Source: an uncultured Ellagibacter sp. (GTDB lineage: Bacteria > Actinomycetota > Coriobacteriia > Coriobacteriales > Eggerthellaceae). Taken from it: 13,466 nucleotides of DNA. The stretch's first letter is position 1. The number at the start of each line of letters is the position of its first letter. The DNA lies in contig NZ_CAKTTZ010000057.1 of the NCBI RefSeq assembly GCF_934617235.1, positions 1 to 13,466 of the forward strand, written 5' to 3'. A program made the translations under genes and the position numbers. This document shows, piece after piece, positions 1-7,908 of this stretch. The notes under the pieces were generated by a model. That model saw nothing but the letters and a program-made list of their open reading frames with translations, searched no databases and was not told the origin of the DNA.

Positions 1-1093
1 CAAATCTCAGTTTGTCGACCTGGGAGACGAAAGCTGCGAGCTCTTGCTGAAGGGCAAGCGGCGGGACGTCTACCCACATCTTCTTTAAATGAGAAGGACC
101 GAAATTCAGCTGCGCTGACCCCGTAATTTGTCTTTCCAGCTGTCGCTTGAAAGAAGTTGATTTGAGAAAATGCTCAAAATAGATTATATCGAGTGCACTC
201 TCGTCGAGTACTTTGAAGCGAATAGTACTCGTATTCATGCACAAGGGCAGATGCTCTTTGCTCGCAAAGCCAATCTTCTTGTCAAAATACTCAACTTTAA
301 TTCCAGATGAGGCAATTATCAAATCTCCTGAATCAACGAGAAAGTGTTTGTATCTTCCATACGCTTCTTCTTTTGATATGAAACGATTCGTATTGCTGAG
401 GTCAAGCTTGCCATCATGCAAATTTGCGACATTCAGCAGCTTTACCCCGCTACTGGTGTACTGATAATTTCTGACACCAGGTCCTTCTTGAAACCAAACC
501 ATATCTGGGAGCTTTGCTTTTGAGAATACCGTCCCTTCGAACATCTCGACAAACCGGGATTTGACCAGGTCGTCGATACGATTCTTTGAATCATGGCTTC
601 GTTTAAGCAGGCTCTCAATTTGATTGAGAACCGTGATCCGACGGTCTTGCTCGTCTAGGGCAGGCAGATCAATCGTGATGGATTCAACTTGCTTCTTCGA
701 TATCTCCTTGAACGTAGCGCCTCGCCCTATCGACTTGAGCTCATCGGTCTTCGCATTTAGAAAGTGGTAGAGGTATTCGTTGCTGATAGAGTTGCTACAG
801 ATTAGGTTCTTGAATCCTTGGTTGCAGCACATCGGTGATTTGGTGATCGCTGTTTTGCCAATGGGAGCACGGGAGGAGAGCAGAACCGTTCCCAAAGGCA
901 TCATTCGTAGATGACAGCTTCTCATCCCCTCTTCCGTGATGTGCCTTTCGGTATCCTCGATGTAATGAGTTTCGTCGCTAATTTCCGCAGGGGTAACCCA
1001 TTTTATGCTGCCGCCCCAATACTCTGGGCATGAGGATTTAGGTGTAGATCCCGAAACGATGGTGCAAACTGATCCGAGCTTAACCTTTCCCAT
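1..1093 (-). CDS. hsdS: Type I restriction-modification specificity subunit HsdS (C-terminus outside window)
   Basis: Specificity subunit of a type I restriction-modification enzyme; it chooses the DNA target for the HsdM methylase and HsdR nuclease, neither of which is visible here. 364 codons are readable without a stop before the window edge; families are usually about 380-420 residues, so only the tail is missing. The first target-recognition domain opens with the classic SGSTPKSS...YWGGSIKWVTPAEI pattern (residues 14-38) and SSRAPIGK (73-80), and ends in a coiled-coil spacer (about 148-186) containing the conserved VKSRFVEMF. The second domain spans about 187-345 (VKLLNVANLHDGKL, LIIASSG, LNFGPSHLKKMWVDVPPLALQQEL) and a second spacer has begun. 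The start at 1093 is supported by AAGGAGGTG at 1102-1110. Base composition is clearly AT-richer than the large genes to the right, as is common for recognition domains that move horizontally. Confidence 0.95.
   Translation of the reverse strand, partial: MGKVKLGSVCTIVSGSTPKSSCPEYWGGSIKWVTPAEISDETHYIEDTERHITEEGMRSCHLRMMPLGTVLLSSRAPIGKTAITKSPMCCNQGFKNLICSNSISNEYLYHFLNAKTDELKSIGRGATFKEISKKQVESITIDLPALDEQDRRITVLNQIESLLKRSHDSKNRIDDLVKSRFVEMFEGTVFSKAKLPDMVWFQEGPGVRNYQYTSSGVKLLNVANLHDGKLDLSNTNRFISKEEAYGRYKHFLVDSGDLIIASSGIKVEYFDKKIGFASKEHLPLCMNTSTIRFKVLDESALDIIYFEHFLKSTSFKRQLERQITGSAQLNFGPSHLKKMWVDVPPLALQQELAAFVSQVDKLRF
551..565 (-). repeat. 15-bp direct repeat, copy inside hsdS (VKSRF codons)
   Basis: Read on the minus strand, GTCAAATCCCGGTTT encodes residues 177-181 (VKSRF) of the HsdS central spacer. 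The identical 15 bases occur again in the same orientation at 1117-1131, just upstream of the hsdS start. The pair brackets the whole first recognition domain. Chance identity of 15 bases over such a short comparison is unlikely. Confidence 0.8.
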
Positions 1094-1249
1094 TACGCAG
1101 CCACCTCCTTTTGGGTAAACCGGGATTTGACGGTGGCTCTGGTGGTGCTGAGCGGTGTTGAGGGTTTTCTCTTGCTGGGCACGGGGTCTCCCTTTGCTCG
1201 ACGCAAAAACCTGCCTCGAAAAACCTCGTGCCCAACCGAATCTTCGAAC
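1094..1249. other. Gap between the acidic-protein gene and hsdS, with inverted repeat and orphan reading frame
   Basis: No complete gene is supported. Read on the minus strand, a frame is open from about position 1300 and stops in TAATG overlapping the hsdS start; its last part reads ATVKSRFTQKEVAA, sharing VKSRF with HsdS, but it has no convincing start codon. A palindromic pair GGGCACG (1177-1183) and CGTGCCC (1227-1233), extended by partly matching bases to about 11 bp per arm, encloses two AAAAACCT copies (1205-1212, 1219-1226). There is no T-run typical of a terminator and no clear promoter for hsdS. This may be a recombination scar or a remnant of an earlier upstream hsd gene. Confidence 0.5.
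1117..1131 (-). repeat. 15-bp direct repeat, copy upstream of hsdS
   Basis: Second copy of GTCAAATCCCGGTTT (minus strand), identical to 551-565 within hsdS and in the same orientation. It lies in an orphan frame that also reads VKSRF, so the coding phase is conserved although the surrounding sequence is not. Recombination between the copies would remove the first recognition domain and the hsdS start. Confidence 0.75.
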
Positions 1250-1918
1250 TTAATCCCACGGACAATTATCGATGTATTCCCATTTTGCTTCGTCGAGAAC
1301 GTATCTCATCGTAAGATCAAGAGGACTATCAGCCTTATCCTTTTTCGGATAGTTTTCGTTGTACAGTTTTTCGAATTCAGATTTGGGGATACCGCCCTCG
1401 TCATCCCATGTAAAGAAAGCCCCGTCATTTACGTTGTCGCCGCACAGGGTCATGCCGTCTTCGGTGTCGTAATTTCTCAGAACGTGATAAAATTCATCCT
1501 CCCCATTGTAGCTGTGAATATCCGATATTGCATACGACCCTTCAGGCAGATGTCTAGTAAAGTAGTCTTCTAAATCGTTTGCGATAAAAAAGAGACCTGT
1601 GCAGAAGCTGAATCCAATGAGATACCAATCGCCATGTTTCTTAAAAACGAAACTGCTCTCGTCGCTTGTGGAATAGCTTGTCGTATTCGGATTGAAGGCC
1701 TCCATCGTATACTTCCAGAACATATCGGAAGCCTTTGACACCAATTCATCGATGGTGTCAAAATCGTCAACATTGAAATCGAAGGTCTCTTCATCCATGC
1801 CACGTTTCCACACGTTTGGAGCACCTTGAATCATATTAGTAATCATTAGCTTGAGAAGCCCCTTCATCTGGGACTCATCGCACGCAATCGCAGTAAAATT
1901 ATCGTTATAGCCACTCAT
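1250..1918 (-). CDS. Acidic protein of unknown function (222 aa), last gene of the helicase operon
   Basis: I do not recognise this protein. It is 222 residues long and strongly acidic: about 44 Asp/Glu against 17 Lys/Arg by hand count, net charge near -27. It has no signal peptide or clear membrane helix; the stretch WYLIGFSFCTGLFFIA near residues 98-113 is hydrophobic and aromatic but reads more like a buried beta strand or helix than an anchor. Aromatic residues are frequent. The ATG at 1918 is preferred over an in-frame ATG 57 bases upstream because GAAAGGA (1925-1931) lies six bases before it, while the longer form would start inside the 341-residue gene. It follows that gene after 57 bases, so both are probably co-transcribed with the helicase. 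Acid content and position suggest a modulator or DNA mimic, which is inference only. Confidence 0.8.
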   Translation of the reverse strand: MSGYNDNFTAIACDESQMKGLLKLMITNMIQGAPNVWKRGMDEETFDFNVDDFDTIDELVSKASDMFWKYTMEAFNPNTTSYSTSDESSFVFKKHGDWYLIGFSFCTGLFFIANDLEDYFTRHLPEGSYAISDIHSYNGEDEFYHVLRNYDTEDGMTLCGDNVNDGAFFTWDDEGGIPKSEFEKLYNENYPKKDKADSPLDLTMRYVLDEAKWEYIDNCPWD

Positions 1919-1924
1919 AATGCA

Positions 1925-1931
1925 TCCTTTC
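1925..1931 (-). promoter_or_regulatory. Ribosome binding site fixing the start of the 222-aa acidic protein
   Basis: GAAAGGA on the minus strand lies six bases before the ATG at 1918. It supports the shorter protein over the longer frame opening at 1975, which would begin directly at the end of the preceding gene with no good site of its own. Confidence 0.6.
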
Positions 1932-1975
1932 ATAAAATGAACTCTACCTGTAAGCCTATCGTTGCGTTCGCTCAA

Positions 1976-3001
1976 CTAATCAAGAATATTCTCCAGTCTT
2001 TCAAGCAGTTCCTCTCCTCCCTCTCCCTCGTCTTCAATACTTCCGGAAAACCAAGCACGCAGCTCGGTAGAATCCGTTAGCTCGTAAATATCTGTTAACT
2101 CGTAAATGAGATCGGCCCTGCTCTCGTAGTCGAAGTACTCTGCGATTTCGTCCAGCAGACTGGGGTCTTTCGCATCAATAGCATCGAAATCGATTCCCCT
2201 GTTTTTGCCACGATCGAACCTTGACGCAATGGCAAGGCGCTTCCTGAAGCTTTCGCTGACTTCTTCGTCGTCAAGATCCCAAAGCATAGCTTTCACGTCC
2301 TCGACGTCTTCGGCCCAATCTCGCAATTCCTCTGCATCCTCATAACCGAGCTCCTCAGCTATTTCGTCAAGCAGTCCGGGGGCAGCCTTTTCGATTTGCT
2401 CGAATTCTCCAGCATTTGCCTCCTCCCAGAAGAAGTCGCTCGGCTCAACCGAGTCAAACAACGCCCGAAGGGCAATTTCATTCAAATCGCCTGGCACAGA
2501 GCTTTTAACTTTGCCTGACCATTCTGCGTACTCGCCATAATCTACAATTCCTTCTGTGGGCGACCCGAAATCTTCACCCCATTGAATATGTGCGAATTCA
2601 TCGCCCGTAGCACACACGTACTCCCCACCGTTAATAGATGCGCAGCCGTACTTCTTGGAATCCATAGATTTGCAAAAGCTTTCAACTTGATAACTGGGAT
2701 TCCATTTAAGCCCGAGCCTCAATTCGATACACGGCTTGCCCCATTGCATCGATCCAGAAAGCGTTCCGCTTTCAGCGCCAGAATCGGGATTACTATCGAG
2801 AAGGCACAACAAGTTGTGATTAGCCACTCCGCTGTTCATTGCCATTATGAGCTTATCCCAACTCGCATCCGCGTCAACTCCTTTGAGAAGTTCGACCTGC
2901 GTTGCCTCCTCGAAGTTTTTAGACATAGTGTTGAGTAGTTCTTTTGCAGCCGTTTCGTTTTCAGAAACGAAAAATAGGCGCTGATCACAAATGTTTGCCA
3001 T
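1976..3001 (-). CDS. Very acidic protein of unknown function (341 aa) with internal repeat
   Basis: Not assigned to a family. By hand count it has about 79 Asp/Glu (23%) and 28 Lys/Arg, a net charge near -50, with no signal peptide or membrane segment. The first 165 residues look globular with aromatic and Cys residues (opening MANICDQRLFF, then GGEYVCATGDEFAHIQWGEDFG at about 125-146). The short MAN-x-C opening faintly recalls Api92/YubB-type phage and plasmid proteins, but I would not assign it on that. From about residue 170 it becomes helical and highly acidic, with two related segments: PGLLDEIAEELGYEDAEEL (208-226) and PSLLDEIAEYFDYESRADL (280-298). A tandem six-residue IYELTD repeat follows at about 299-310. 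The start has AAGGAAG six bases upstream. It begins 32 bases after the helicase stop, so it is very probably in the same operon. Confidence 0.82.
   Translation of the reverse strand: MANICDQRLFFVSENETAAKELLNTMSKNFEEATQVELLKGVDADASWDKLIMAMNSGVANHNLLCLLDSNPDSGAESGTLSGSMQWGKPCIELRLGLKWNPSYQVESFCKSMDSKKYGCASINGGEYVCATGDEFAHIQWGEDFGSPTEGIVDYGEYAEWSGKVKSSVPGDLNEIALRALFDSVEPSDFFWEEANAGEFEQIEKAAPGLLDEIAEELGYEDAEELRDWAEDVEDVKAMLWDLDDEEVSESFRKRLAIASRFDRGKNRGIDFDAIDAKDPSLLDEIAEYFDYESRADLIYELTDIYELTDSTELRAWFSGSIEDEGEGGEELLERLENILD
2076..2111 (-). repeat. Tandem 18-base repeat coding for two IYELTD units
   Basis: Two adjacent 18-base units (2076-2093 and 2094-2111) agree at 13 positions and code for consecutive IYELTD hexapeptides in the acidic 341-residue protein. 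This looks like a recent in-frame duplication within the C-terminal acidic region. Confidence 0.55.
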
Positions 3002-3033
3002 GATGACTTCCTTTCCTTTAACTTTTCTCTTCC

Positions 3034-6000
3034 CTAATATCCCAGCAAGCTTCCCAGTATTCGTTTCGCGGCGCCACGGGAAAGCTTCGCTTGCTTGCTT
3101 TGGTTATAGTAGTTGGCGATGCATCCGTAGCAGCAGGTCTCCTCGCCACAGCCACAGTGGCCATCCACAACCTTGTACGCCTCCTCGACAAGCTCGGTCA
3201 CCCTATCGCTAAGCTGGCGCGCATGGCCTGCCCCACCAGGGACATCATCGTAAATAAGCAGGGATACTCCATGCATCTCGTTCTCGTACATCGTTCCGCC
3301 AAGTTCTGTCTCGGGCACTTCGAGAATCTTGGCGGCAGCGGTGAACAACGCCCACACCACAGCTTCCCAATCCTCATCGGCATAGGCAGGAGCTGCCTCG
3401 ATGTCGAACACGAGCTCAAGCACATCGCTCACAAATGACGCCCCTAAAGCGTCGTACCGAAGAATCTTCGGCGCGATTCCGCTCTTCTCGCAATACCACC
3501 AGTGTTCGATCTTCTCACCAACTACCGCCGCAGCATTGCAATATTTGCAAACATGAAAACCTCCTCGAGGCGCATTGAGAACGCACAGCTGCCCGTTACC
3601 TGCATAGCGTTTCTGGACGCGCCCCCCTGCGAACTGAACTATTTCTGGACTCGTCTCGTTCGACCAGTGCTGACTGAAGTGAACCGTCGCATACCCCCTC
3701 GAACGAGGCTTCCTAAGCCCGATGCCCTTTTCCACCCGCTTGCCTTCGAAGCCGTATGATGGAATCAGCATGACGCCTTTCAGCTCGAATTCGGTTTTGC
3801 AGACAGGGCACGTCCCCGTGTTGCTGAAGTTATCAATCGGCCAGACGAATGCACCGCACTCGGGACACTTTCCGTATCGACGCTGCTGGAGGTCACGCCC
3901 TTTCGGCCGTCTTATTCCAACTGAGCGCCAGAGCACCTTCCCTGCGACAATTTCCGAACCAGGCGAGTACTCCCTAATGGCTTGGCGCATTCCGCGAGAC
4001 AGTGAGAGCCTGTTGTCCTCAATCGACTGCTCAATTGCAGGAAGGTGAAGCTCGACCAGGTCCGTGGGGAAACCATATTTGGGGAGAATGCCGTTCTCCG
4101 CGAGAATCGATATGGTCCGCTCCTTCTTAAGCGCACCGAGCGCCCTCATAAGGCTCGACGCCTTGTACTCGTCTTCTCCCATGAAATCGTCCACGCCCTG
4201 CTGCAATCGGGCGTAGTCGGCATGCTTTAAAGCGTGTGCACGCACGAGCCTACCGCCGTCGTCATCATCGCTAGTAGGACTCGCGACGAGCATATCAACC
4301 CAACCCCAGTCCGCAATTCCCAGGCCTTGGAAAACAGGGAGAGCATCGGGTATGACTCGCGCGATCTGGCGAGAAACTCGTTCTGGCTTCGAGGCAAGAT
4401 ACTTCCTCAGTTCGCGCAAGCCGTTCGGTTCCTCAACGGAGAGGTCCATGAAGCTGTTGTACTCATGGGAATAATCCTCCTTGCCCAAGTTCTCGCTCGC
4501 GTAACGGAAGAACTCAGACATCGCCACGGCGAAGACGTGACGCACGGCAATAGCGTCGTTGTCCAAGTAGCACATGGGCACCCTGGTAGCACCCGTAATA
4601 ATCCTTTCTGGATTCTCGAAATACGCGATATCGTGCGGACGGAGGCGCGCGAACGTGATGGCGTAGCCCGGCTTGCCCGCGCGACGGCCTACTCGACCTG
4701 CGCGCTGCGTGTAGTTGGCGGTTGAAGGAGGAACATTGCGCATGAAGATTGCGCGCAGATCCCCAACGTCCACGCCAAGCTCGAAGGTCGTGGTGCACGA
4801 CAGCACGTTCACGTCCCCCTTGATGAAATCGCTTTGAATCTCCCGAGCCTTCTTGGAGGACAGCTGCGCCGTGTGTTCCTCGATATCAAGAGGCAGCGCT
4901 TCCTCTTGGTATACGACCTTGTAGAATCGATCCTTATCCCTGGCTTCGGCGAAGGTCATCTTGCGCATCGTCCCCTCGCACTTTGTCGTCGCGCAAACGC
5001 CGTGGGTATCCAAGTGCGTCTCGCACCCGCACGCATCGCAGCGGTAGAGGACGTCGTCGTCTGCGTGCGGGAACATCGTCCAGATATCCTTGTTGAGCCT
5101 GAACTTCTCCTTTACGGTCTCCTTGGGACCAACAAGGAAGTCATCGGCCTTGAAGTAACCTCCCAAGTATTTCACCATGAAGATAAATAGCTCTTGGAGT
5201 ATCTTCAGCGAGTCCTCTCGAGAAATGTCGATGCCATGGACCCTCTTGGCGTATTTACGAATGAAAACGCTGCGCTTGTTCTCGGTAGTGCTCATGGACG
5301 TACCGGCAAACTGAACGATATCCTTTGATTTGGGGGCGCTCTCGCCCCCGAGAACCACAAGGTTTCCTCGCTTCTCGTGGTTGTTCCTGAGTTCCGGCAC
5401 GCCCTCGGGAACCTCAATCGCGCCACGCTCTCGAAGCAAGTCGAGGCAAACCTTGGCAAACAGAATGTAATCCTCGGCAGTGAGCCATTTAATGCCATCG
5501 GCGTTGAGCTGGCAAGCGCGCTTTTCGACGAGGCCCTGAACCCTGGGGTCCGAGAAGCCCTCGTTAAACTCGACGGGCTCAATCCTCACGACGCCAAGCC
5601 CCTCGAGGCTGTTGCGAGAATCCTCTGCGGCGAGCTCATCGAGAACCCACGCGGTTGCCTGCCCCTTCTTGTCGGAGCCCAAAAGACCAGGATATCTCCT
5701 GTTAGCGGTACTCGCTATCCAATTCACCACAGCGCTCGGCTTGCAGCCATCGCCATCTGCCGATCTGGCCTCCACGGCCTCCCTGATAAGCTGACGACGC
5801 GTGATGCTTCCGTAAGTGCGCTCCATAGAAGGAGCGAAGAAGGCGGCATCCTGGCGCTTGTCCGAGAAGCAGATGATGCTCCCCGCCCTGCGCTCCTCGT
5901 CGGAATCTGCAAACCAGTCATCTTCGTCAGGTTCCTCCTTGTCGAAGGGAGGGACCTCCCTGACCAGGTCATAGCAGACAACACTTCCCGCAGCCTCGGG

Positions 6001-7908
6001 AGAAACCCTCATTGGCTGGATCGCCACGCGAGACTGATAGCCGCAATGACGGCAGCGCGCAGTCTCTTCATCAGCTTGCCAGCTCTCAGTCCGGTTGAGC
6101 GCCACGGGAACGCGAGGGGCCTCTTCGTGGCTGAAACGGTGAAGGCCACCATCCGCCTCATGATGGAGCGAACCGCAAATCGGGCACAGCCACTGGACCT
6201 CTTCATCGGAATCGCGCTCCTCCTCGTTCGCAAGTATGCGGTAGTAGATTCTCGGGATAAACTCGTCATCCAAGTCCGTGCCCTCGTGGCGAGGGTTCAG
6301 CCAAGCTGTGGCGGCCTCCTTTGCAGACTTCTCCTTGCCGAGAATGTAAGCCTGACCGCAATGGCGGCAAACCGAGACCTCGTACACGGGAGTGTCGTTG
6401 TTGTCGTCGTACTTCTCGGCGATAGTCTTGTTGGGAGTGAGCTTGCGAGTATGGAGGTTGAGGTAGATTCCCTCGGGAGCTCGCAGGAAAGAGTGGAAGC
6501 GACTCGTGAGGATGGGAACATCTTTGGAGCGCTGCGCAGAGGAAAGCACCTCGACCATAGCGGTGAGAGTTTCGACTCCCTTGCTGTTGCCCGCCAGCCC
6601 CTCGATCCCAAGTTCTCCAATGCTTTCGAGATCGGTGAGGTCAAGGAGACCCTCGCAGCGCCTTACCAGCTTGCATGCAGAGCGCTCACCTAAAAGTACC
6701 TTTCCAAGACCTAGCAACGGGCTTTCGCCCTCCATCCTCGAAAGCACGTTTGCCGGAACGTCGGAAGACTTTAGCACCTTGCTGATGGCCGATGCGTCCA
6801 CAGACTCGGGGTCGCAAAGCGCCCTCCGAAGGCTTGCCCACGCAGCCAGCGGAAGCATGCCCCACGGCGTCTCGTCCAGGGCGTCTTGCGGCTGGTCTTT
6901 TTTGCTGCCCACCACGTCGAGTTCGGACCCTCCACCGGAGAATGGCTCTCCGAAGAGATCCTGCGCAAACTGGGCAACCTTCGGCTTCTCTTCATCGGTA
7001 CCAATGGTTGCGGAGGTTGCGTAGCAATGAAGATGGGGCTGCTCTCCCGTTTCCGATTCGATACGAGCCTTAAGGCGGCGCAGCAGGTATGCGATTTCAG
7101 TTCCGAGGGTACCGGAGTAGATATGCGCCTCGTCGATGGCGATATGCCTCCAGTTCGCACCGAAGGCCTTGCCGAACAGCGGCGCATCCTCAGGACGAAG
7201 GAGGAGATACTCGAGCATCGAATAGTTGGTGAGCAGGATGTTGGGAGGATTCTTGCGAATCTCCTCGCGGGATATGATTTCGTTAGGAAGCTTGACTTGT
7301 CCGGGATTCTCTTCCTTCCATTTCTGGAGCGCCTTGGACTCGGTCTCCTCGGTGTCGCCGGTGTAACGACCGAAGGTGATATCGGTGCCTTCCAAAAGCA
7401 TACGGAATCTCTTGAGCTGGTCGTTCGCAAGAGCGTTCATCGGATAGAGAATCATGGCGCGAACGCCAGCGGAGCAGCCCTTATCTCCGAACTCTTTGAG
7501 AATGTCATTGAGAATAGGCAAAAGGAAGCATTCGGTCTTACCCGATCCAGTGCCGGTAACAACAGCATAGTTGCGGTCGTGCGCAGCCTTCTCGATGGCC
7601 TCCACCTGGTGCACGTAAAGAGGGCGGTGCGGATCGAAGTTATCAGGATCGCCTCCGCCAAGGCCCAGCATTCCCTTGCAGAGAATCCCCTCCTCCACCA
7701 GCTTGGCACCAGTCTTGCCCTTCCGATACGGTGGTGCGGCCTCCAAGAAGGGGCCTTTTGCCAGGTAGCCGGGCCTTTTGAGAATACTCTCCAACTGGGC
7801 TTGAAGGTCTGAGTCTGCAAAGTGGATCGTGGTGGCAATGTACTCGCGGTAGGAGTCTTCCACCTTGCGCGCAGTCTCGATTGGATTGAATTCTTTGACC
7901 TGTACCAT
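3034..7908 (-). CDS. druE: Large DEAH helicase with DUF1998 C-terminal zinc domain, DruE-like
   Basis: A 1624-residue superfamily 2 helicase. Visible motifs: Q-motif-like LYVHQVEAI (about 97-105), Walker A GTGSGKTE (119-126), LYPMNAL (154-160), DEAH (259-262) followed by IYSG, ATSATIG (297-303), FSDKRQDAAF (681-690), LGVDVGDLRA (1044-1053) and the arginine-finger motif QRAGRVGRRAG (1068-1078). Between and around the RecA folds lie cysteine pairs that look like zinc ribbons: CRHC (514-517), CPIC (575-578), CRHC (619-622), CDAC (957-960), CPEC/CPVC (1348/1367) and CKYC (1454-1457). The C-terminus is a DUF1998/MrfA-type zinc domain: DDVPGGAGHARQL then CGCGEETCCYGCIANYYNQ (1585-1603). Size, helicase plus DUF1998 in one chain, and a large partner directly upstream match DruE of Druantia. 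ATG follows the partner's TAA without a gap, with GAAGGCAGG inside its end, so translation is probably coupled. The helicase call is firm; the Druantia label is likely but not proven. Confidence 0.9.
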   Translation of the reverse strand: MVQVKEFNPIETARKVEDSYREYIATTIHFADSDLQAQLESILKRPGYLAKGPFLEAAPPYRKGKTGAKLVEEGILCKGMLGLGGGDPDNFDPHRPLYVHQVEAIEKAAHDRNYAVVTGTGSGKTECFLLPILNDILKEFGDKGCSAGVRAMILYPMNALANDQLKRFRMLLEGTDITFGRYTGDTEETESKALQKWKEENPGQVKLPNEIISREEIRKNPPNILLTNYSMLEYLLLRPEDAPLFGKAFGANWRHIAIDEAHIYSGTLGTEIAYLLRRLKARIESETGEQPHLHCYATSATIGTDEEKPKVAQFAQDLFGEPFSGGGSELDVVGSKKDQPQDALDETPWGMLPLAAWASLRRALCDPESVDASAISKVLKSSDVPANVLSRMEGESPLLGLGKVLLGERSACKLVRRCEGLLDLTDLESIGELGIEGLAGNSKGVETLTAMVEVLSSAQRSKDVPILTSRFHSFLRAPEGIYLNLHTRKLTPNKTIAEKYDDNNDTPVYEVSVCRHCGQAYILGKEKSAKEAATAWLNPRHEGTDLDDEFIPRIYYRILANEEERDSDEEVQWLCPICGSLHHEADGGLHRFSHEEAPRVPVALNRTESWQADEETARCRHCGYQSRVAIQPMRVSPEAAGSVVCYDLVREVPPFDKEEPDEDDWFADSDEERRAGSIICFSDKRQDAAFFAPSMERTYGSITRRQLIREAVEARSADGDGCKPSAVVNWIASTANRRYPGLLGSDKKGQATAWVLDELAAEDSRNSLEGLGVVRIEPVEFNEGFSDPRVQGLVEKRACQLNADGIKWLTAEDYILFAKVCLDLLRERGAIEVPEGVPELRNNHEKRGNLVVLGGESAPKSKDIVQFAGTSMSTTENKRSVFIRKYAKRVHGIDISREDSLKILQELFIFMVKYLGGYFKADDFLVGPKETVKEKFRLNKDIWTMFPHADDDVLYRCDACGCETHLDTHGVCATTKCEGTMRKMTFAEARDKDRFYKVVYQEEALPLDIEEHTAQLSSKKAREIQSDFIKGDVNVLSCTTTFELGVDVGDLRAIFMRNVPPSTANYTQRAGRVGRRAGKPGYAITFARLRPHDIAYFENPERIITGATRVPMCYLDNDAIAVRHVFAVAMSEFFRYASENLGKEDYSHEYNSFMDLSVEEPNGLRELRKYLASKPERVSRQIARVIPDALPVFQGLGIADWGWVDMLVASPTSDDDDGGRLVRAHALKHADYARLQQGVDDFMGEDEYKASSLMRALGALKKERTISILAENGILPKYGFPTDLVELHLPAIEQSIEDNRLSLSRGMRQAIREYSPGSEIVAGKVLWRSVGIRRPKGRDLQQRRYGKCPECGAFVWPIDNFSNTGTCPVCKTEFELKGVMLIPSYGFEGKRVEKGIGLRKPRSRGYATVHFSQHWSNETSPEIVQFAGGRVQKRYAGNGQLCVLNAPRGGFHVCKYCNAAAVVGEKIEHWWYCEKSGIAPKILRYDALGASFVSDVLELVFDIEAAPAYADEDWEAVVWALFTAAAKILEVPETELGGTMYENEMHGVSLLIYDDVPGGAGHARQLSDRVTELVEEAYKVVDGHCGCGEETCCYGCIANYYNQSKQAKLSRGAAKRILGSLLGY

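Noticed and set aside
1080..1265. 61-residue minus-strand open frame across the gap
   Set aside because: It overlaps the hsdS start in another frame and is basic and proline-rich without a ribosome site.
1127..1573. 148-residue plus-strand open frame
   Set aside because: It runs across the gap and antisense to the 222-aa acidic gene, which has a good ribosome site and operon context.
5377..6693. 438-residue plus-strand open frame opposite the helicase
   Set aside because: It is fully antisense to conserved helicase and zinc-ribbon coding sequence, has no ribosome site or recognisable domain, and reflects codon bias of the real gene.
6886..7812. 308-residue plus-strand open frame opposite the helicase N-terminus
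   Set aside because: It lies opposite the Walker A and DEAH motifs and has no protein-like features of its own.
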